From NCBI RefSeq assembly GCF_011493005.1, contig NZ_CP049156.1, forward strand, positions 3,720,001 through 3,784,000: a stretch of 64,000 nt of DNA. The letters run 5' to 3'. This document shows, piece by piece, positions 52,507-62,969 of this stretch. This DNA is from Caballeronia sp. SBC1. GTDB lineage: Bacteria; Pseudomonadota; Gammaproteobacteria; Burkholderiales; Burkholderiaceae. The translations under genes and the position numbers were made by a program. The notes below the pieces were generated by a model, which saw only the letters and a list, made by a program, of their open reading frames with translations, ran no database searches and had not been told where the DNA came from. How positions within the stretch are numbered: position 1 is the first letter of the stretch; each line of letters opens with the position of its first letter.

Positions 52507-52624
52507 CAACGCGGATATCGCGGGGCTTTTAGAGCGATTAGATGAAATTCTGATGGCTGGGAGAACTGAGCGCACGTTGACGCAGCGGCTGGGAGCTTTG
52601 CGTCTCCGCGCTCTGGAACAAGGC

Positions 52625-53485
52625 TTACGACGAGTAAGCGCCCTTCGCGTGGAGCGCGGATTCGGCTTCTTCCAGCAATTCGACGGCCGATCGTCCTTCG
52701 AGTGCAAGCAGATGAGCAACCAGCGACTCGGCTATCGCGGATGCCGCGACGAGCGACGGAAAAAAGGACGGGCTCTCGTGCGAAAAGATAAGCACGTGAT
52801 CGGCGTTGAGGGCGAGGGGTGACACGGCGCTGTCGGTGATGGCGACAAGCTTGCAGCCCTGCTCCTTCGCCGCTTGCGCGACGCGCACGGCTTCCGCCGA
52901 ATACGGGGCGAAGCTGGTTACGACGGTCGCGTGCCCTTTGGCCATACCGCGTAGCTGCATTTCCAGCGTGCCGGCCTCGCCGTTGACCAGGCTCACCGAT
53001 GACCGGAATAGCCGATAACCGTAGACAAGGCCGAACGCGACTGGATAACACGAGCGGAATCCCGCCACGTGGACGTGGGGCGCTTTGCGCAGCATCTTCG
53101 CGACCTCGACGATCTTCGTGCCGTTCTGCGCGAACGTGACTTCGAGGTTGTGGCTTTGCGCGATCGCAAGTTCTTGAACTAGCGACTCGCCCGAGCCGCC
53201 TTTGACTAGCGCGCGGGCTTTGGACGTTAGCGCTTCCGGCCGGGTACGAACACGCGCGACGAATATTTCCCGAAGCTCGTTCCAGCCAGGGAAGCCCAGT
53301 TGCTGCGATAACCGCACGAGAGCTGCAGGTTGGACGTTAGCTCGCTCGGCCACCTTCCGCATTGACAGAACGGCGACCTCGTCCGGGAAGTTCAGCAGGA
53401 AACCGGCGCCCGCCTGGAATTGCGGGCTGAGCTCGGGAAACTTCGCACGTATCGATAAAACCAGGTCTTCGAAATTGGACGACAC
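52625..53485 (-). CDS. MurR/RpiR-family transcriptional regulator
   Basis: 286 residues from GTG 53485, which has GAGG eight bases upstream; the longer frame would read through the palindromic site at 53507-53520. N-terminal RpiR HTH (IRAKFPELSPQFQAGAGFLL, VAVLSMRKVAERANVQPAALVRLSQQLGFPGW), C-terminal SIS domain (about 120-260: HVHVAGFRSCYPVAFGLVYGYRLF, VTSFAPYSAEAVRVAQAAKEQGCKLVAITD). Such regulators usually bind a sugar phosphate or amino-acid-derived ligand. The palindrome over its own leader implies autoregulation. Confidence 0.9.
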   Translation of the reverse strand: MSSNFEDLVLSIRAKFPELSPQFQAGAGFLLNFPDEVAVLSMRKVAERANVQPAALVRLSQQLGFPGWNELREIFVARVRTRPEALTSKARALVKGGSGESLVQELAIAQSHNLEVTFAQNGTKIVEVAKMLRKAPHVHVAGFRSCYPVAFGLVYGYRLFRSSVSLVNGEAGTLEMQLRGMAKGHATVVTSFAPYSAEAVRVAQAAKEQGCKLVAITDSAVSPLALNADHVLIFSHESPSFFPSLVAASAIAESLVAHLLALEGRSAVELLEEAESALHAKGAYSS

Positions 53486-53506
53486 GAAACAAGCCTCGTT
53501 AGGTTG

Positions 53507-53520
53507 ACAACATTTGTAGT
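53507..53520. promoter_or_regulatory. Near-palindrome ACAACATTTGTAGT in the RpiR-type gene leader
   Basis: Matches the perfect palindrome at 52493-52506 in 12 of 14 positions. It lies 22-35 bases upstream of the GTG start, fitting autoregulation. Confidence 0.65.
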
Positions 53521-54015
53521 TTAACGAGGTTGCTGCATAGACGGGCTGTTGTTGGTGGTTGGTGAATGGCAACGAATGTCAATGGCCCTCGTTTCTCAGG
53601 CGTATTGGCTTCCGCTTCGGGCCATAGCCGCGAGAACAGAGATCGGAACAACGTGGTTGGTTACGCGAGTTCGACGGGGCCTTTGGGCGTTCTCGAATGC
53701 ACGATGCTCAGCTTGACAAGATCCGCCCGTGCACGATTCGCGGTTCGGCTTGCGAGCCCCGTCATAGCTTTGAATGGACATTCGGCCGCGCTTGAGGCGA
53801 CTATTCTGGCGGATCTCCATGCGGAAAATTTCGGCCGGAAATCACTCCATTACATAGGGTTAGCTGATTCATGGCGGATAGCCTGATGCAGTAAAAAATG
53901 CCCTTCGGAGGAGCCGGGGCCTCTATTTTTTACTTTCTGTGCCGTAAACCCGGTCATCGCCTATCCACGACACTCGGGCAGTCCGTTGCCGCAGAACCCC
54001 TACACCGAGTCGATA
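53521..54015. other. Intergenic stretch with a bidirectional terminator
   Basis: About 500 bases between the RpiR-type gene and the diguanylate cyclase gene. Frames on both strands (53566-53886 plus, 53596-53820 minus) overlap each other and have no recognisable family. The terminator at 53891-53933 is the only clear element. Confidence 0.45.
53891..53933. terminator. Bidirectional terminator-like hairpin
   Basis: GTAAAAAAT (53891-53899) and ATTTTTTAC (53925-53933) are perfect 9-base inverted arms around a GC-rich interior where GCCC can pair with GGGC. Both directions give a GC stem followed by a T run. It isolates the diguanylate cyclase gene from its left neighbour. Confidence 0.7.
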
Positions 54016-55599
54016 ATGTCGCCACGATTGTGGGACGACGACCTTCGGACCGAGTGCACTCACCACAACGTTAACGTGTCTGTTTCTATTACCACCGGAA
54101 AACTGGCTGTTCTCGCAGGCCGACATCCTATGATTGTCGGTGTGCTAGGTAGCCTACTGGCAGTGGTCGTGATTGCAATCAGCCTGGTCACACTTCTCGC
54201 CTCTCGTGACGCTGCTGTCGACCATGCTCATGAAACGTCCCGAAACGTCACGGCTGTCTTGGTCAGCAACATCGCCCGGACTATTGAAACGTCTGATAAT
54301 TCCCTTCGCGCTCTGGTCGCGTTGCTGAACAAGCCCGCCATCCAAACTATCGATCCGGGCCTACGTCACGAATTGCTGTTTGATCGGACCGCTGCCGAGT
54401 ATGTCACCGGCATGGGGATCACAGATGACCGGGGTCGTCTGATCGACGGCTGCTGCTCGAGCTCCCATACCTGGGATTTCAGCGACCGTGACTATTTCAT
54501 TGCGCATCGCCAGTCGGCGAATGTTGGCCTCTATGTGTCATCAGTCTACCGGGCGCGGTCGCGGCCAGATGCGCAGTCAATTGCGATGACGCGAAGGATG
54601 AACCGGCCCGACGGTTCGTTCGGGGGAGTGGCGATTGTTGCCATTGACGTCGAATACTTTAAGCAATTGCTTGCAAAACTAGACGTGGGGCCAAACGGTG
54701 TCACTGCGATCGTTCGCACGGACGGCACGCTGGTGGCCAGAAATCCCCCATTCAGCCATGCCAGACCGGTCAATCTGGATAAGTCACTGACGTTTCCGCG
54801 TATGGTGAACCATGATTCCGGGTTCTATGCTGCTCCCTCGATCTCGGACGGGGTTGTGCGCCTATATACATTTCAGCGGGTTCCCGGGACGCCGCTTATC
54901 GCCGTTATCGCGCCGGCGGAAAGCGACGTGCTGGCCTCCTGGAAGCGATTGTCATGGATAGTCGGAATCTCAGCGTCGTCTGTCAGCCTTGCGTTCTGCA
55001 CGGTGGTCTGGCTCCTTGCTTTTGCATTGCGGGACCACGCAAAGGCTCAGGTACTGCTCAAGGAGTTAACGCAAACCGACCCGCTTACAGGGCTCAAGAA
55101 CCGTCGTGCTCTCGACCATGCCCTCGAAAACGAGTGGGGAAGACTGCAGCGCGGCAATGGTTCATTGTCGCTGCTGTTCGTCGATGCGGATAGCTTCAAA
55201 CAATACAATGACGAGCACGGTCACGCTCAAGGTGATATTGCACTGAAACGTCTCGCAGAGTGTATCAATCGACACGTGCGTCGCCCTGGCGATCTCGCTG
55301 CGCGATATGGCGGGGAAGAGTTTGTTGTCGTGCTGCCCAATACGGAAAAAACGGGAGCAGTTCAGATCGCTGAAGCTATACGCCAGGAAGTTGAGCGTGG
55401 TCGGCTGACCGTACCATCCGAGGCAATTCCACATTTCACGGTCAGTATTGGGTGCGCGACCGGTCGACACTCACGTCCATCGTCACTAGATCAATTGATC
55501 AATTCAGCTGATCTGGCGCTGTACGAGGCCAAAAGGAGTGGAAGGAACGCCGTCGTCGCCGCAGACGATATTGTTGCTCCGGCTCCGCCGCGAAGCTGA
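54016..55599 (+). CDS. Diguanylate cyclase with periplasmic sensor domain
   Basis: About 527 residues from ATG 54016; a TTG start 30 bases earlier is possible. Transmembrane helix near 35-60 (IVGVLGSLLAVVVIAISLVTLLA), a periplasmic CACHE-like domain (GITDDRGRLIDG, DRDYFIAHR, GVAIVAIDVEYFKQLL), a second helix (IVGISASSVSLAFCTVVWLLAFAL), then a GGDEF domain. The active motif is YGGEEF, and RPGD five residues before it is an intact inhibitory I-site, so it should make cyclic di-GMP and be product-inhibited. Single gene. Confidence 0.93.
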   Translation: MSPRLWDDDLRTECTHHNVNVSVSITTGKLAVLAGRHPMIVGVLGSLLAVVVIAISLVTLLASRDAAVDHAHETSRNVTAVLVSNIARTIETSDNSLRALVALLNKPAIQTIDPGLRHELLFDRTAAEYVTGMGITDDRGRLIDGCCSSSHTWDFSDRDYFIAHRQSANVGLYVSSVYRARSRPDAQSIAMTRRMNRPDGSFGGVAIVAIDVEYFKQLLAKLDVGPNGVTAIVRTDGTLVARNPPFSHARPVNLDKSLTFPRMVNHDSGFYAAPSISDGVVRLYTFQRVPGTPLIAVIAPAESDVLASWKRLSWIVGISASSVSLAFCTVVWLLAFALRDHAKAQVLLKELTQTDPLTGLKNRRALDHALENEWGRLQRGNGSLSLLFVDADSFKQYNDEHGHAQGDIALKRLAECINRHVRRPGDLAARYGGEEFVVVLPNTEKTGAVQIAEAIRQEVERGRLTVPSEAIPHFTVSIGCATGRHSRPSSLDQLINSADLALYEAKRSGRNAVVAADDIVAPAPPRS

Positions 55600-55887
55600 T
55601 TACGCTCCTTGACACGGTGGCTCGTCTGTCATCAACGTTGCTGCGCACGGAGCACTGGCGTTTCTTCTCTGACGAGTGTCTTCGGATCGGTCGTGTATTG
55701 GATGAATCGATGCCTCTCGTGTGCGAGACGTTCGACGTACTCCATGTATTGGGCTCGCCCGTCAGGGTAGCTCCAAAAATAGCAATTCACCCTTGCGAAG
55801 AACGCGCTTAATTATAAGCAACCGCTTTTCTACAATATAGACGCGTTATTTACATCGGAATTCCGATCCAATCAAGGAGATGGTGTC

Positions 55888-56181
55888 ATGAACAAGGCAA
55901 CCAGTACATTGATCGCGGCCGTCGCTGCACTCACGTTGTCAGGCGCCGCTTATGCCCAGAGCAACAACTCGCTGGCGCGACCGAGCGTAACGTCGCCCGT
56001 CAGTGCAGCGGGCGGCTATGGCACGCCAGGCACTACCAACTCGGACAGCGGAAAGCCCGCCGGATCGGCAAACTCAGGGGTGCCAAATAGCGTGAATGGC
56101 ACGACGCCCGCGCCCACCGTTTGGCCAAACAACAATTCGCTGGCGCGACCGAGCGTAGTGTCGCCGGCGGCTGGTCAATAA
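55888..56181 (+). CDS. Small secreted Asn/Ser/Pro-rich protein with duplicated motif
   Basis: 97 residues. Signal peptide cleaved near AAYAQS. The motif NNSLARPSV(T/V)SP occurs twice, just after the signal peptide and at the C-terminus, separated by a Gly/Ser/Asn-rich linker. No cysteines and no recognised family. AAGGAGATGGTGTC precedes the ATG, a strong ribosome-binding site. Upstream is AT-rich, suitable for a promoter. Confidence 0.65.
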   Translation: MNKATSTLIAAVAALTLSGAAYAQSNNSLARPSVTSPVSAAGGYGTPGTTNSDSGKPAGSANSGVPNSVNGTTPAPTVWPNNNSLARPSVVSPAAGQ

Positions 56182-56937
56182 CAACTGTTGGCGATGGCGA
56201 TTAGCTGCGAAATTGTCATGGCCACCGGATTCGTGGGGGAGAGGGTGACCGCTCTCTGCTCATTGGCAAAAGGAACACTGGCGGTTCTTCAAAGCGAGCC
56301 GACATTCCGTGTCATCGAACGACAGATAGCTCGCCATCGCTTCGGCAGCATTGCGGCGGCCGTTAATTATCAATAGTCCTAATAGTATTGGAGCGAGATC
56401 CAAGCTGCGCCTGATCCATAGGTAAAGCGTTAATTTGCTTACAAATTTTGCAATTTTGTTCTCCCAGGTGAATGCCGGGCGTATCAGGCGTGCCGCACCA
56501 AGTTTCTTGTTCGAAGCGTGGCATTCCGATGTTACGCAGGACGCAATCTAGGCAAAGGGTATCCGTTGCGACCTCCGTATCAGCGATACTTGCGACTGCC
56601 CTATTTCATCTGCCGCGAGAAAACGCGGTTGTGGGACATGCCGTGATTCCAGCGAGCAAGTGTTTCTTTCGTCGGCGAGGCGAATGGCCGCTTGCGAGAA
56701 AATTGACGGGACCGCTGTGGGTCGAGAAGACTCATCTGATTTTCTTGTCAGCAGACATTCGTAGCAGCGCAACCACGAGGTATCCCGAACGGCCACTGAC
56801 TCATTGATTCAAATCTCAAGCGTCTCGTCTTTGTTCCATCCGGGCACCACCACCTTGCCTCCAATCACACTCAACAAGGTGGCGGAGACCGTGAGCCTAA
56901 AGAGCCTCGCTCAACCAGGCCGGATACATGCATTCAG

Positions 56938-56965
56938 CAAAAAGCCGCTGCGTCACCAGCGGCTT
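56938..56965 (-). terminator. Terminator downstream of glmS (outer hairpin)
   Basis: In the minus direction AAGCCGCTG (56957-56965 reversed) pairs with CAGCGGCTT (56942-56950 reversed) around a 6-base loop, followed by TTTTG. It lies about 75 bases past the glmS stop. Confidence 0.7.
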
Positions 56966-56992
56966 CATGTTGTTGAGTTCATCGGTCATGCT

Positions 56993-57020
56993 AAGGCCGG
57001 TCAAAGCGACCGGCCTTATT
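56993..57020. terminator. Second hairpin after glmS
   Basis: Perfect 10-base stem AAGGCCGGTC/GACCGGCCTT (56993-57002, 57008-57017) with 5-base loop. It is followed by ATTCTTTC in the plus direction; the minus direction lacks a T run, so it may mainly block read-through towards glmS. Confidence 0.6.
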
Positions 57021-57040
57021 CTTTCAAATCAAAAGCCCCC

Positions 57041-58858
57041 TCACTCCACCGTCACGCTCTTCGCCAAATTCCTTGGCTTATCCACATCCGTCCCTCTCGC
57101 ACAAGCCGTGTGATAAGCCAGCAACTGCAGCGGCACAACATGAAGAATGGGCGACAGCAGCCCATAATGCTCAGGCATCCTTATAACGTGAATCCCATCC
57201 TCGCTAACAATACGAGTATCGGAATCCGCGAAAACATAAAGCTCGCCGCCTCGCGCCCTGACCTCTTGCATATTCGACTTCAGCTTCTCCAGCAGCGTGT
57301 CATTAGGCGCGACCGTCACCACCGGCATCGCCTCAGTCACCAGCGCCAAAGGCCCATGCTTCAACTCCCCAGCCGGGTAAGCCTCAGCATGAATATAAGA
57401 AATCTCCTTGAGCTTCAACGCACCTTCAAGCGCGATCGGATAATGCAGTCCACGCCCGAGAAACAGCGCGTTCTCCTTGCGTGAAAACTCTTCCGACCAC
57501 GCGATGATCTGCGGCTCCAGCGCCAGCACACTATTCAGCGCCGCCGGCAAATGCCGCAATCGCGTCAGATAATCCGTTTCCTGCTTCTCACTCACATGCC
57601 CGCGCAGCGTCCCAAGCGTGACGGCCAGCACAAACATCCCGACTAACTGCGTCGTAAATGCCTTGGTCGAAGCCACCCCAATCTCAGTCCCCGCGTGCGT
57701 CAGAAACGCGAGCTTCGTTAACCGGACCATCGCACTTGAAGCCACATTGCACACCGCCAGCGTGTGTTTATGCCCCAGCGCCTGTGCATGCTTCAACGCG
57801 GCCAACGTATCCGCGGTCTCGCCCGATTGCGAGATCACCACCACCAAAGCCCGTGGATTCGGCACCGAGTCGCGATACCGGTACTCACTCGCAATCTCCA
57901 CTTGCGTCGGAATCTTCGCAACCGATTCAAGCCAGTACTTCGCGGTCATGCCCGCATACGAACTCGTGCCGCACGCAAGAATAAGCACGCTGTCGATATC
58001 GGCGAAAACTTCTGCCGCGTCCGCCCCGAACAACTCAGCGGAGAACCGATCGGTTTGAGGAATCGTGTCGGTGATCGCGCGCGGCTGCTCGAAAATTTCC
58101 TTCTGCATGAAATGCCGATACGGCCCAAGCTCAACCGCGCCGCCATACGCCGCGACCACGCGCACTTCACGCTCGGCAGGCATTCCATCGCGATCGACAA
58201 TCTTCACGCCGTCCAGCGTGATCTCGACCACATCGCCTTCATCGAGGAACGCAAAACGATCGGTGCTGCCGGCAAGCGCCAGCGCATCGGAGGCGAGGAA
58301 GTTCTCGCCATTGCCCACGCCGACCACCAGCGGCGACCCCTGCCGCGCGCCGACAACCGTATGCGGCTGATTCTTGTGGATCACGGCAATGGCGTACGCG
58401 CCATGCAACTCCTTCACGGCGTCGCGCACGGTCTGGAACAGATCGCCGCGATACATGCTGTGGATCAAATGCGCGATGACCTCGGTATCGGTCTGCGAGA
58501 CAAACTCGTAGCCCTTTCCACGCAGCATGGTCCGCAAGGTCTCATAGTTCTCGATGATCCCGTTATGCACCAGCGCCAGTTCGTTACGCGAAAAGATGGG
58601 ATGCGCGTTGTCGGTGATTGGCGCGCCGTGGGTCGCCCAGCGCGTGTGCGCAATGCCGGTCGCGCCTTCCAGATGCGTATCGCGGACCTGATCGGCGAGA
58701 TCGGCCACCCGCGCGACGCTGCGCGCTCGCTTCGGTTCGCCATCGGCAATCACGGCTACGCCGCAGGAATCGTAGCCGCGATATTCAAGCCGCCGCAGAC
58801 CTTCGACCAGCACCGATACGATGTTACGTTGCGCAACCGCGCCGACAATTCCGCACAT
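57041..58858 (-). CDS. glmS: Glutamine-fructose-6-phosphate aminotransferase
   Basis: 605 residues from ATG 58858 with AGAGGATGACGCC upstream; the longer frame is ignored because Cys2 must be N-terminal for catalysis (MCGIVGAV). N-terminal glutamine amidotransferase domain (1-240, [19 protein letters not shown]), then two SIS domains ([57 protein letters not shown]) and the C-terminus [12 protein letters not shown]. It makes glucosamine-6-phosphate for peptidoglycan and LPS. It lies 99 bases after glmU on the same strand. No glmS riboswitch is expected in this lineage and none was seen. Confidence 0.97.
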   Translation of the reverse strand: MCGIVGAVAQRNIVSVLVEGLRRLEYRGYDSCGVAVIADGEPKRARSVARVADLADQVRDTHLEGATGIAHTRWATHGAPITDNAHPIFSRNELALVHNGIIENYETLRTMLRGKGYEFVSQTDTEVIAHLIHSMYRGDLFQTVRDAVKELHGAYAIAVIHKNQPHTVVGARQGSPLVVGVGNGENFLASDALALAGSTDRFAFLDEGDVVEITLDGVKIVDRDGMPAEREVRVVAAYGGAVELGPYRHFMQKEIFEQPRAITDTIPQTDRFSAELFGADAAEVFADIDSVLILACGTSSYAGMTAKYWLESVAKIPTQVEIASEYRYRDSVPNPRALVVVISQSGETADTLAALKHAQALGHKHTLAVCNVASSAMVRLTKLAFLTHAGTEIGVASTKAFTTQLVGMFVLAVTLGTLRGHVSEKQETDYLTRLRHLPAALNSVLALEPQIIAWSEEFSRKENALFLGRGLHYPIALEGALKLKEISYIHAEAYPAGELKHGPLALVTEAMPVVTVAPNDTLLEKLKSNMQEVRARGGELYVFADSDTRIVSEDGIHVIRMPEHYGLLSPILHVVPLQLLAYHTACARGTDVDKPRNLAKSVTVE

Positions 58859-58957
58859 GGCGTCATCCTCTCCAGATTGTTTTTGAATCGCTCGAAAATG
58901 CCTGCCGCTCGCCACCAGGGCGCGCGCTCAGGCACATGACAGAGCAGTCTTTAGTGT

Positions 58958-60319
58958 TCAAGCTTTCTTTTTTGTCGGCCGTACGTAACCGCTCTTACTG
59001 ACCTGAGTTTTTTCGTTCAGCACGAGCTGGTCTTCCGCGACATCCTTCCAAACGGTCGTCCCGGCCGCGATGGACGCACCACGCCCCACGCGTACCGGCG
59101 CAACCAGTTGGGTATCGGAGCCGATGAACACGTCGTCCTCGATCACCGTGCGGAATTTGTTCGCGCCATCGTAATTACACGTGATCGTCCCCGCGCCGAT
59201 ATTGACTCGCGCCCCAATATCCGAGTCGCCGATATAACTCAAATGGTTCGCCTTCGACCCACGCCCGAACACCGCGTTTTTCACTTCGACGAAGTTGCCA
59301 ACGTGCGCTTCATCGCCGAGCACCGCGCCGGGCCGCAAGCGCGCATACGGTCCCAACACGACGTTCGCGCCGGTCGTGCCGCCTTCAATGTGCGTGAACG
59401 CATCAATACGCGTGCCTGCGCCAATCGATGCATTGCGAATCACGCAATTCGGGCCGACGCTCACGTTATCCGCCAGCGTCACATCACCTTCGAAGACGCA
59501 ATTCACGTCGATAGACACATCGCGTCCGCAGGTCAGCGTGCCGCGTACATCAATGCGCGCGGGGTCCAGCAGCGTGACGCCGGCAACCAGCAGCGCCTCG
59601 GCAACATTGCCCTGATGAATCCGCTCGAGTTCGGCGAGTTGCTGCTTGCTGTTCACGCCGAGCGTTTCCCACTCTTCGTCCGGTTGCGACGTGACGACTT
59701 CAATGCCGGCTTCGAGCGCGCGCTCGACGACATCGGTGAGATAAAACTCGCCCTGCACGTTGTCGTTTTTAAGCGATGCCAGCCATTCGCCCAACTGCGC
59801 GGTCGGTGTAATGACAATGCCGGTATTGATCTCGGCAATCTTGAGCTGGTCGGCGTTTGCATCTTTCTGCTCGACAATCCGCAGCACCGCGCCGGTCGGA
59901 TCACGCACGATGCGTCCGTACCCGGTCGGATCGTCCAGTGTGACCGTCAGAACACCGTAGCGGCCGTCTGACGCGGCATCGGCCAGGCGTTGCAGCGTGC
60001 TGACGCGAGTGAGCGGCACGTCGCCGTAAAGAATGAGCGTAGGCACGGAAAGGTCAAGCAGCGACAGCGCTTGCTGAACCGCGTGGCCGGTGCCCAGTTG
60101 CTGATCCTGCACGGCGAACTGGACGTCGGGCGCGCCGACTGCCTTCTGAACCTGTTCCGCCCCATGTCCGATCACGACGACAAGCCGTGTGGGCTTGAGC
60201 GCACGCGCAACGTCGAGCACATGGGAGAGGAGCGGCCGGCCAGCCAGGGGATGAAGGACTTTCGGCAAGGCGGAACGCATGCGCTTGCCCGTGCCTGCCG
60301 CCAAAATCACAATGTTCAT
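58958..60319 (-). CDS. glmU: Bifunctional GlmU (acetyltransferase / UDP-GlcNAc pyrophosphorylase)
   Basis: 453 residues from ATG 60319. N-terminal nucleotidyltransferase [31 protein letters not shown], with GTGHAVQQ and YGDVPL. C-terminal left-handed beta-helix with hexapeptide repeats ([20 protein letters not shown], [42 protein letters not shown]). Catalyses the last two steps to UDP-N-acetylglucosamine and works directly after GlmS, its downstream neighbour. Normal length, all motifs present. Confidence 0.97.
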   Translation of the reverse strand: MNIVILAAGTGKRMRSALPKVLHPLAGRPLLSHVLDVARALKPTRLVVVIGHGAEQVQKAVGAPDVQFAVQDQQLGTGHAVQQALSLLDLSVPTLILYGDVPLTRVSTLQRLADAASDGRYGVLTVTLDDPTGYGRIVRDPTGAVLRIVEQKDANADQLKIAEINTGIVITPTAQLGEWLASLKNDNVQGEFYLTDVVERALEAGIEVVTSQPDEEWETLGVNSKQQLAELERIHQGNVAEALLVAGVTLLDPARIDVRGTLTCGRDVSIDVNCVFEGDVTLADNVSVGPNCVIRNASIGAGTRIDAFTHIEGGTTGANVVLGPYARLRPGAVLGDEAHVGNFVEVKNAVFGRGSKANHLSYIGDSDIGARVNIGAGTITCNYDGANKFRTVIEDDVFIGSDTQLVAPVRVGRGASIAAGTTVWKDVAEDQLVLNEKTQVSKSGYVRPTKKKA

Positions 60320-60469
60320 GGCGTCAGCTTCGTCAAAGTGTTGGGAGCCGCCAATATAGCACGCGCCGATGGACGGCAAAACCCGGCGAGGCCTTGCTGA
60401 GCAACGATTCGGCGGGCTTGCAACACACTGTTTCGATCTCGCGATAGCGACGCAAGATGCGCAAAACGC

Positions 60470-61786
60470 CTACGACTGCGGAACTCCGGCCGCAACCAGG
60501 CGCGCGGCCCCGTTGTTGCGAGGCACATGAAATGAGTGTTTGAACGACAAGCCGGCGCCGCCCGGTTCCTTTGCGGGATCACTCTCGTCGCCGACGGTTT
60601 GCATGAACACCCAACCGGTCGAATACGATAGCCATACCCGCCGGTTCCTCATAAAGTCCGTGCCAAGCAGCATGCCCGCGTCCTGGAAGCTTGTGTTCAC
60701 CACTGTCAGCGGCGCGTTCGGATAGTTCACCATGCCGATGGTCATCGAAAACTTGTGCCGGTAAGTACCGATCCGCATGCCGCCAAAACCTGAACCGGAC
60801 GATTGAGGATCGTGTGCCAGCGCGACAGAATCCACGCCGGCCAAGTCCGCGGCCGCTGTTGTCACGAGCGAAAGATCCGTGCCGGTATCCACATAGGCTC
60901 GCAGCGGATGCCCATTGAGCGCCACATTCAGGATAAATCGATTGCCGCGGGTTTTATCGGCGGAGTACGCCTGATAGTCACCTTGCCACGGCGCGAAACG
61001 GCCAATGCAGCCGGATGCGGTGTATAGCGACAGGGTGCGGCCGGGAAAGTCGAACTCCACGTCATAGCGGCTCAGAACATTCGCACCGAGAATGCCGACC
61101 GGCGAAGACGCTTGCGCCTCCGGTGCCACTGCGCCGCTCGAGACAGCGAGCACCCGCAGATCGATCCATTCCGACGATCCGAGTTTCAGCGACGGGATAA
61201 TCCGGGGGTATTCATACCCGACACTGCCACCAACACCCTTCGTCTCAGACGCGTGGTCCGAGTCCTCCGCAAGATGCAAGCTGTCTGCAATGCCCGGCTC
61301 AAGTGACGTACGCTCGGCCCCCGAATCGACCATCATCGGGTACGAATGTCCGTCGATATCGACGGGCACCGTGTAGTGACTCAATACCTTTGTCATCGGA
61401 AGCGTCGCCTCGAGCTTGAGCTGGCACGCGCTGCTCGCCTGCGCAGATTGTGCGGGTTGTGTGGCTTGAGCGCCCACAGGCAGGACTTGATCGGGGTCAT
61501 CTTCCGTGGATTGCCGATGCCAGGGTGTCGGCTGACCAGGATAAAGCGCCGACGAAGGTGTCGGGTCCCCGGGAAACGTCGGCAAAGGGAGTTCTGCCGA
61601 CGGCGGCCTGCGAAACCTGGATTGGAGCGGCGCATATACGCGGACTACACCCCCCGGCAAATACATTGGAACAGGCGTCAACTGAGCCACGCTGTCAGTT
61701 GAGAACAACACCGCGCCGAAGAAAAGCGCACCGAGCGCAGTAAATACGAGCTTTTTGCTCTCGTTGAGGACATCAGCTTTCGGCAT
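60470..61786 (-). CDS. Exported two-lobed retropepsin-like aspartic protease
   Basis: 438 residues. N-terminal hydrophobic segment (KLVFTALGALFFGAVLFST) directs it to or across the membrane, followed by a Pro-rich linker (35-120). Two retropepsin-like halves follow: YPMMVDSGAERTSL (D154) with VGILGANVLSRYDV later, and LRAYVDTGTDLSLVT (D300) with AGMLLGTDFMRNRRVW. Each half carries the Asp-Thr/Ser-Gly triplet and the later hydrophobic-Gly partner, so one chain may supply both catalytic aspartates, whereas typical bacterial members dimerise. The substrate is unknown. Single gene between ttcA and glmU. Confidence 0.78.
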   Translation of the reverse strand: MPKADVLNESKKLVFTALGALFFGAVLFSTDSVAQLTPVPMYLPGGVVRVYAPLQSRFRRPPSAELPLPTFPGDPTPSSALYPGQPTPWHRQSTEDDPDQVLPVGAQATQPAQSAQASSACQLKLEATLPMTKVLSHYTVPVDIDGHSYPMMVDSGAERTSLEPGIADSLHLAEDSDHASETKGVGGSVGYEYPRIIPSLKLGSSEWIDLRVLAVSSGAVAPEAQASSPVGILGANVLSRYDVEFDFPGRTLSLYTASGCIGRFAPWQGDYQAYSADKTRGNRFILNVALNGHPLRAYVDTGTDLSLVTTAAADLAGVDSVALAHDPQSSGSGFGGMRIGTYRHKFSMTIGMVNYPNAPLTVVNTSFQDAGMLLGTDFMRNRRVWLSYSTGWVFMQTVGDESDPAKEPGGAGLSFKHSFHVPRNNGAARLVAAGVPQS

Positions 61787-61948
61787 GCATGCTCTTTTTA
61801 TCGGCGAAATGCCGTGGAGCTGGTCAAGCTAACACTACGTCTATCTCATTAAGAAGGATTGCAAACTAATTTCACAAATCATCGACAATTGTCTTATGCG
61901 ATTTGAGCAATGCCGAAAGCCATTTGCCGGCGTAATGTCAGGCTTCCG

Positions 61949-61979
61949 AAAAAACAAGCGCGCTCAACTGGCGCGCTTG
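61949..61979 (-). terminator. Rho-independent terminator of the folB-ttcA unit
   Basis: In the minus direction CAAGCGCGC pairs with GCGCGCTTG (61955-61963, 61971-61979) around a 7-base loop, followed by TTTTTT. It lies about 22 bases after the ttcA stop. Confidence 0.93.
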
Positions 61980-62000
61980 CTTGCGATCAACCCCACAATC

Positions 62001-62969
62001 TCAAATATCGTCGAACTGAACAATCGAAATGGTCTGCGACGGTGCTTCGGTCGAACACGGGTCTTCATCGAACGCGATGTCCCCAGCCGGGTCCGCCACA
62101 CCCGTCGTGCGCAATCCGGCGAACGGAAACAGCCCGTGATCCATCAGATGCGACGGCACCACATGCCCCAGCGCGTTGAACATATTCTCCACGCGCCCCG
62201 GGAAACGCTTTTCCCAATCGCGGATCAGCGCCTTCATTTCCGCGCGCTTCAGGTTCGGCTGGCTGCCGCACAAATTGCACGGAATGATCGGGAACTCGCG
62301 CAACTCCGCGAATTTCTCCAGATCCCGTTCCTTCACATACGCCAACGGGCGAATCACGATGTTCTTGCCATCATCGGATTGCAGTTTCGGTGGCATGCCC
62401 TTCAGCTTGCCGCCGTAGAACATATTCAGCAGCAACGTCTGCAAAATGTCGTCGCGATGATGCCCAAGCGCGATTTTCGTCGCCCCAAGCTCACCCGCCA
62501 CGCGATACAAGATCCCGCGCCGCAGTCTCGAACACAGCGAACACGTTGTCTTGCCTTCCGGCACCAGCCGCTTGACGATGCTGTACGTATCCTGATTTTC
62601 GATATGAAACGGAATATCCAGCTTGCTCAAATACTCGGGCAGCACATGCTCCGGAAACCCCGGCTGCTTCTGGTCGAGATTCACCGCCACGATGTCGAAG
62701 TTGATCGGCGCGCGTTCGCGCAGCCGCATCAGGAGTTCGAGCATGGCGTACGAATCCTTGCCGCCGGACAGGCAGACCATGACCTTGTCGCCGTCTTCGA
62801 TCATGTTGTAGTCGGTGACGGCCTCGCCCACCTGGCGCGCCAGCCGCTTGAACAACTTGTTGTTCTCGTAGGCTTGCTTCTGCTCGCGGCGCGTCATCGG
62901 TTCGCGCATTGTCGGGACGGATACCGTCTCCTGAACCACTAGCGCTTCCGTTTCCGTTAGCGAACTCAT
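62001..62969 (-). CDS. ttcA: tRNA 2-thiocytidine(32) synthetase TtcA
   Basis: 322 residues. PP-loop [16 protein letters not shown] (adenylation), then cysteine pairs [12 protein letters not shown] and [10 protein letters not shown], which hold the iron-sulfur cluster in TtcA. It thiolates C32 of certain tRNAs in the cytoplasm. Length and motifs fit the family. The ATG overlaps the folB stop by 4 bases, so the two are coupled; a strong terminator follows. Confidence 0.96.
   Translation of the reverse strand: MSSLTETEALVVQETVSVPTMREPMTRREQKQAYENNKLFKRLARQVGEAVTDYNMIEDGDKVMVCLSGGKDSYAMLELLMRLRERAPINFDIVAVNLDQKQPGFPEHVLPEYLSKLDIPFHIENQDTYSIVKRLVPEGKTTCSLCSRLRRGILYRVAGELGATKIALGHHRDDILQTLLLNMFYGGKLKGMPPKLQSDDGKNIVIRPLAYVKERDLEKFAELREFPIIPCNLCGSQPNLKRAEMKALIRDWEKRFPGRVENMFNALGHVVPSHLMDHGLFPFAGLRTTGVADPAGDIAFDEDPCSTEAPSQTISIVQFDDI

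Larger units (their letters stand above)
56182..57040. other. Long non-coding stretch ending in two hairpins
   Basis: About 860 bases after the small secreted protein gene. Open frames (56188-56376, 56472-56807, 56804-57484) lack family likeness, and the last runs antisense into glmS. Two terminator-like hairpins lie near the glmS end. Confidence 0.5.

Noticed and set aside
56804..57484. 226-residue plus-strand frame
   Set aside because: Runs through two terminator hairpins and then antisense to glmS.
57764..58939. Long plus-strand open frame of 391 residues
   Set aside because: Lies antisense to glmS, is rich in Arg/His, and has no family likeness; typical shadow of a GC-rich gene.
61896..62942. 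348-residue plus-strand frame
   Set aside because: Antisense to ttcA, whose PP-loop and cysteine motifs are complete.
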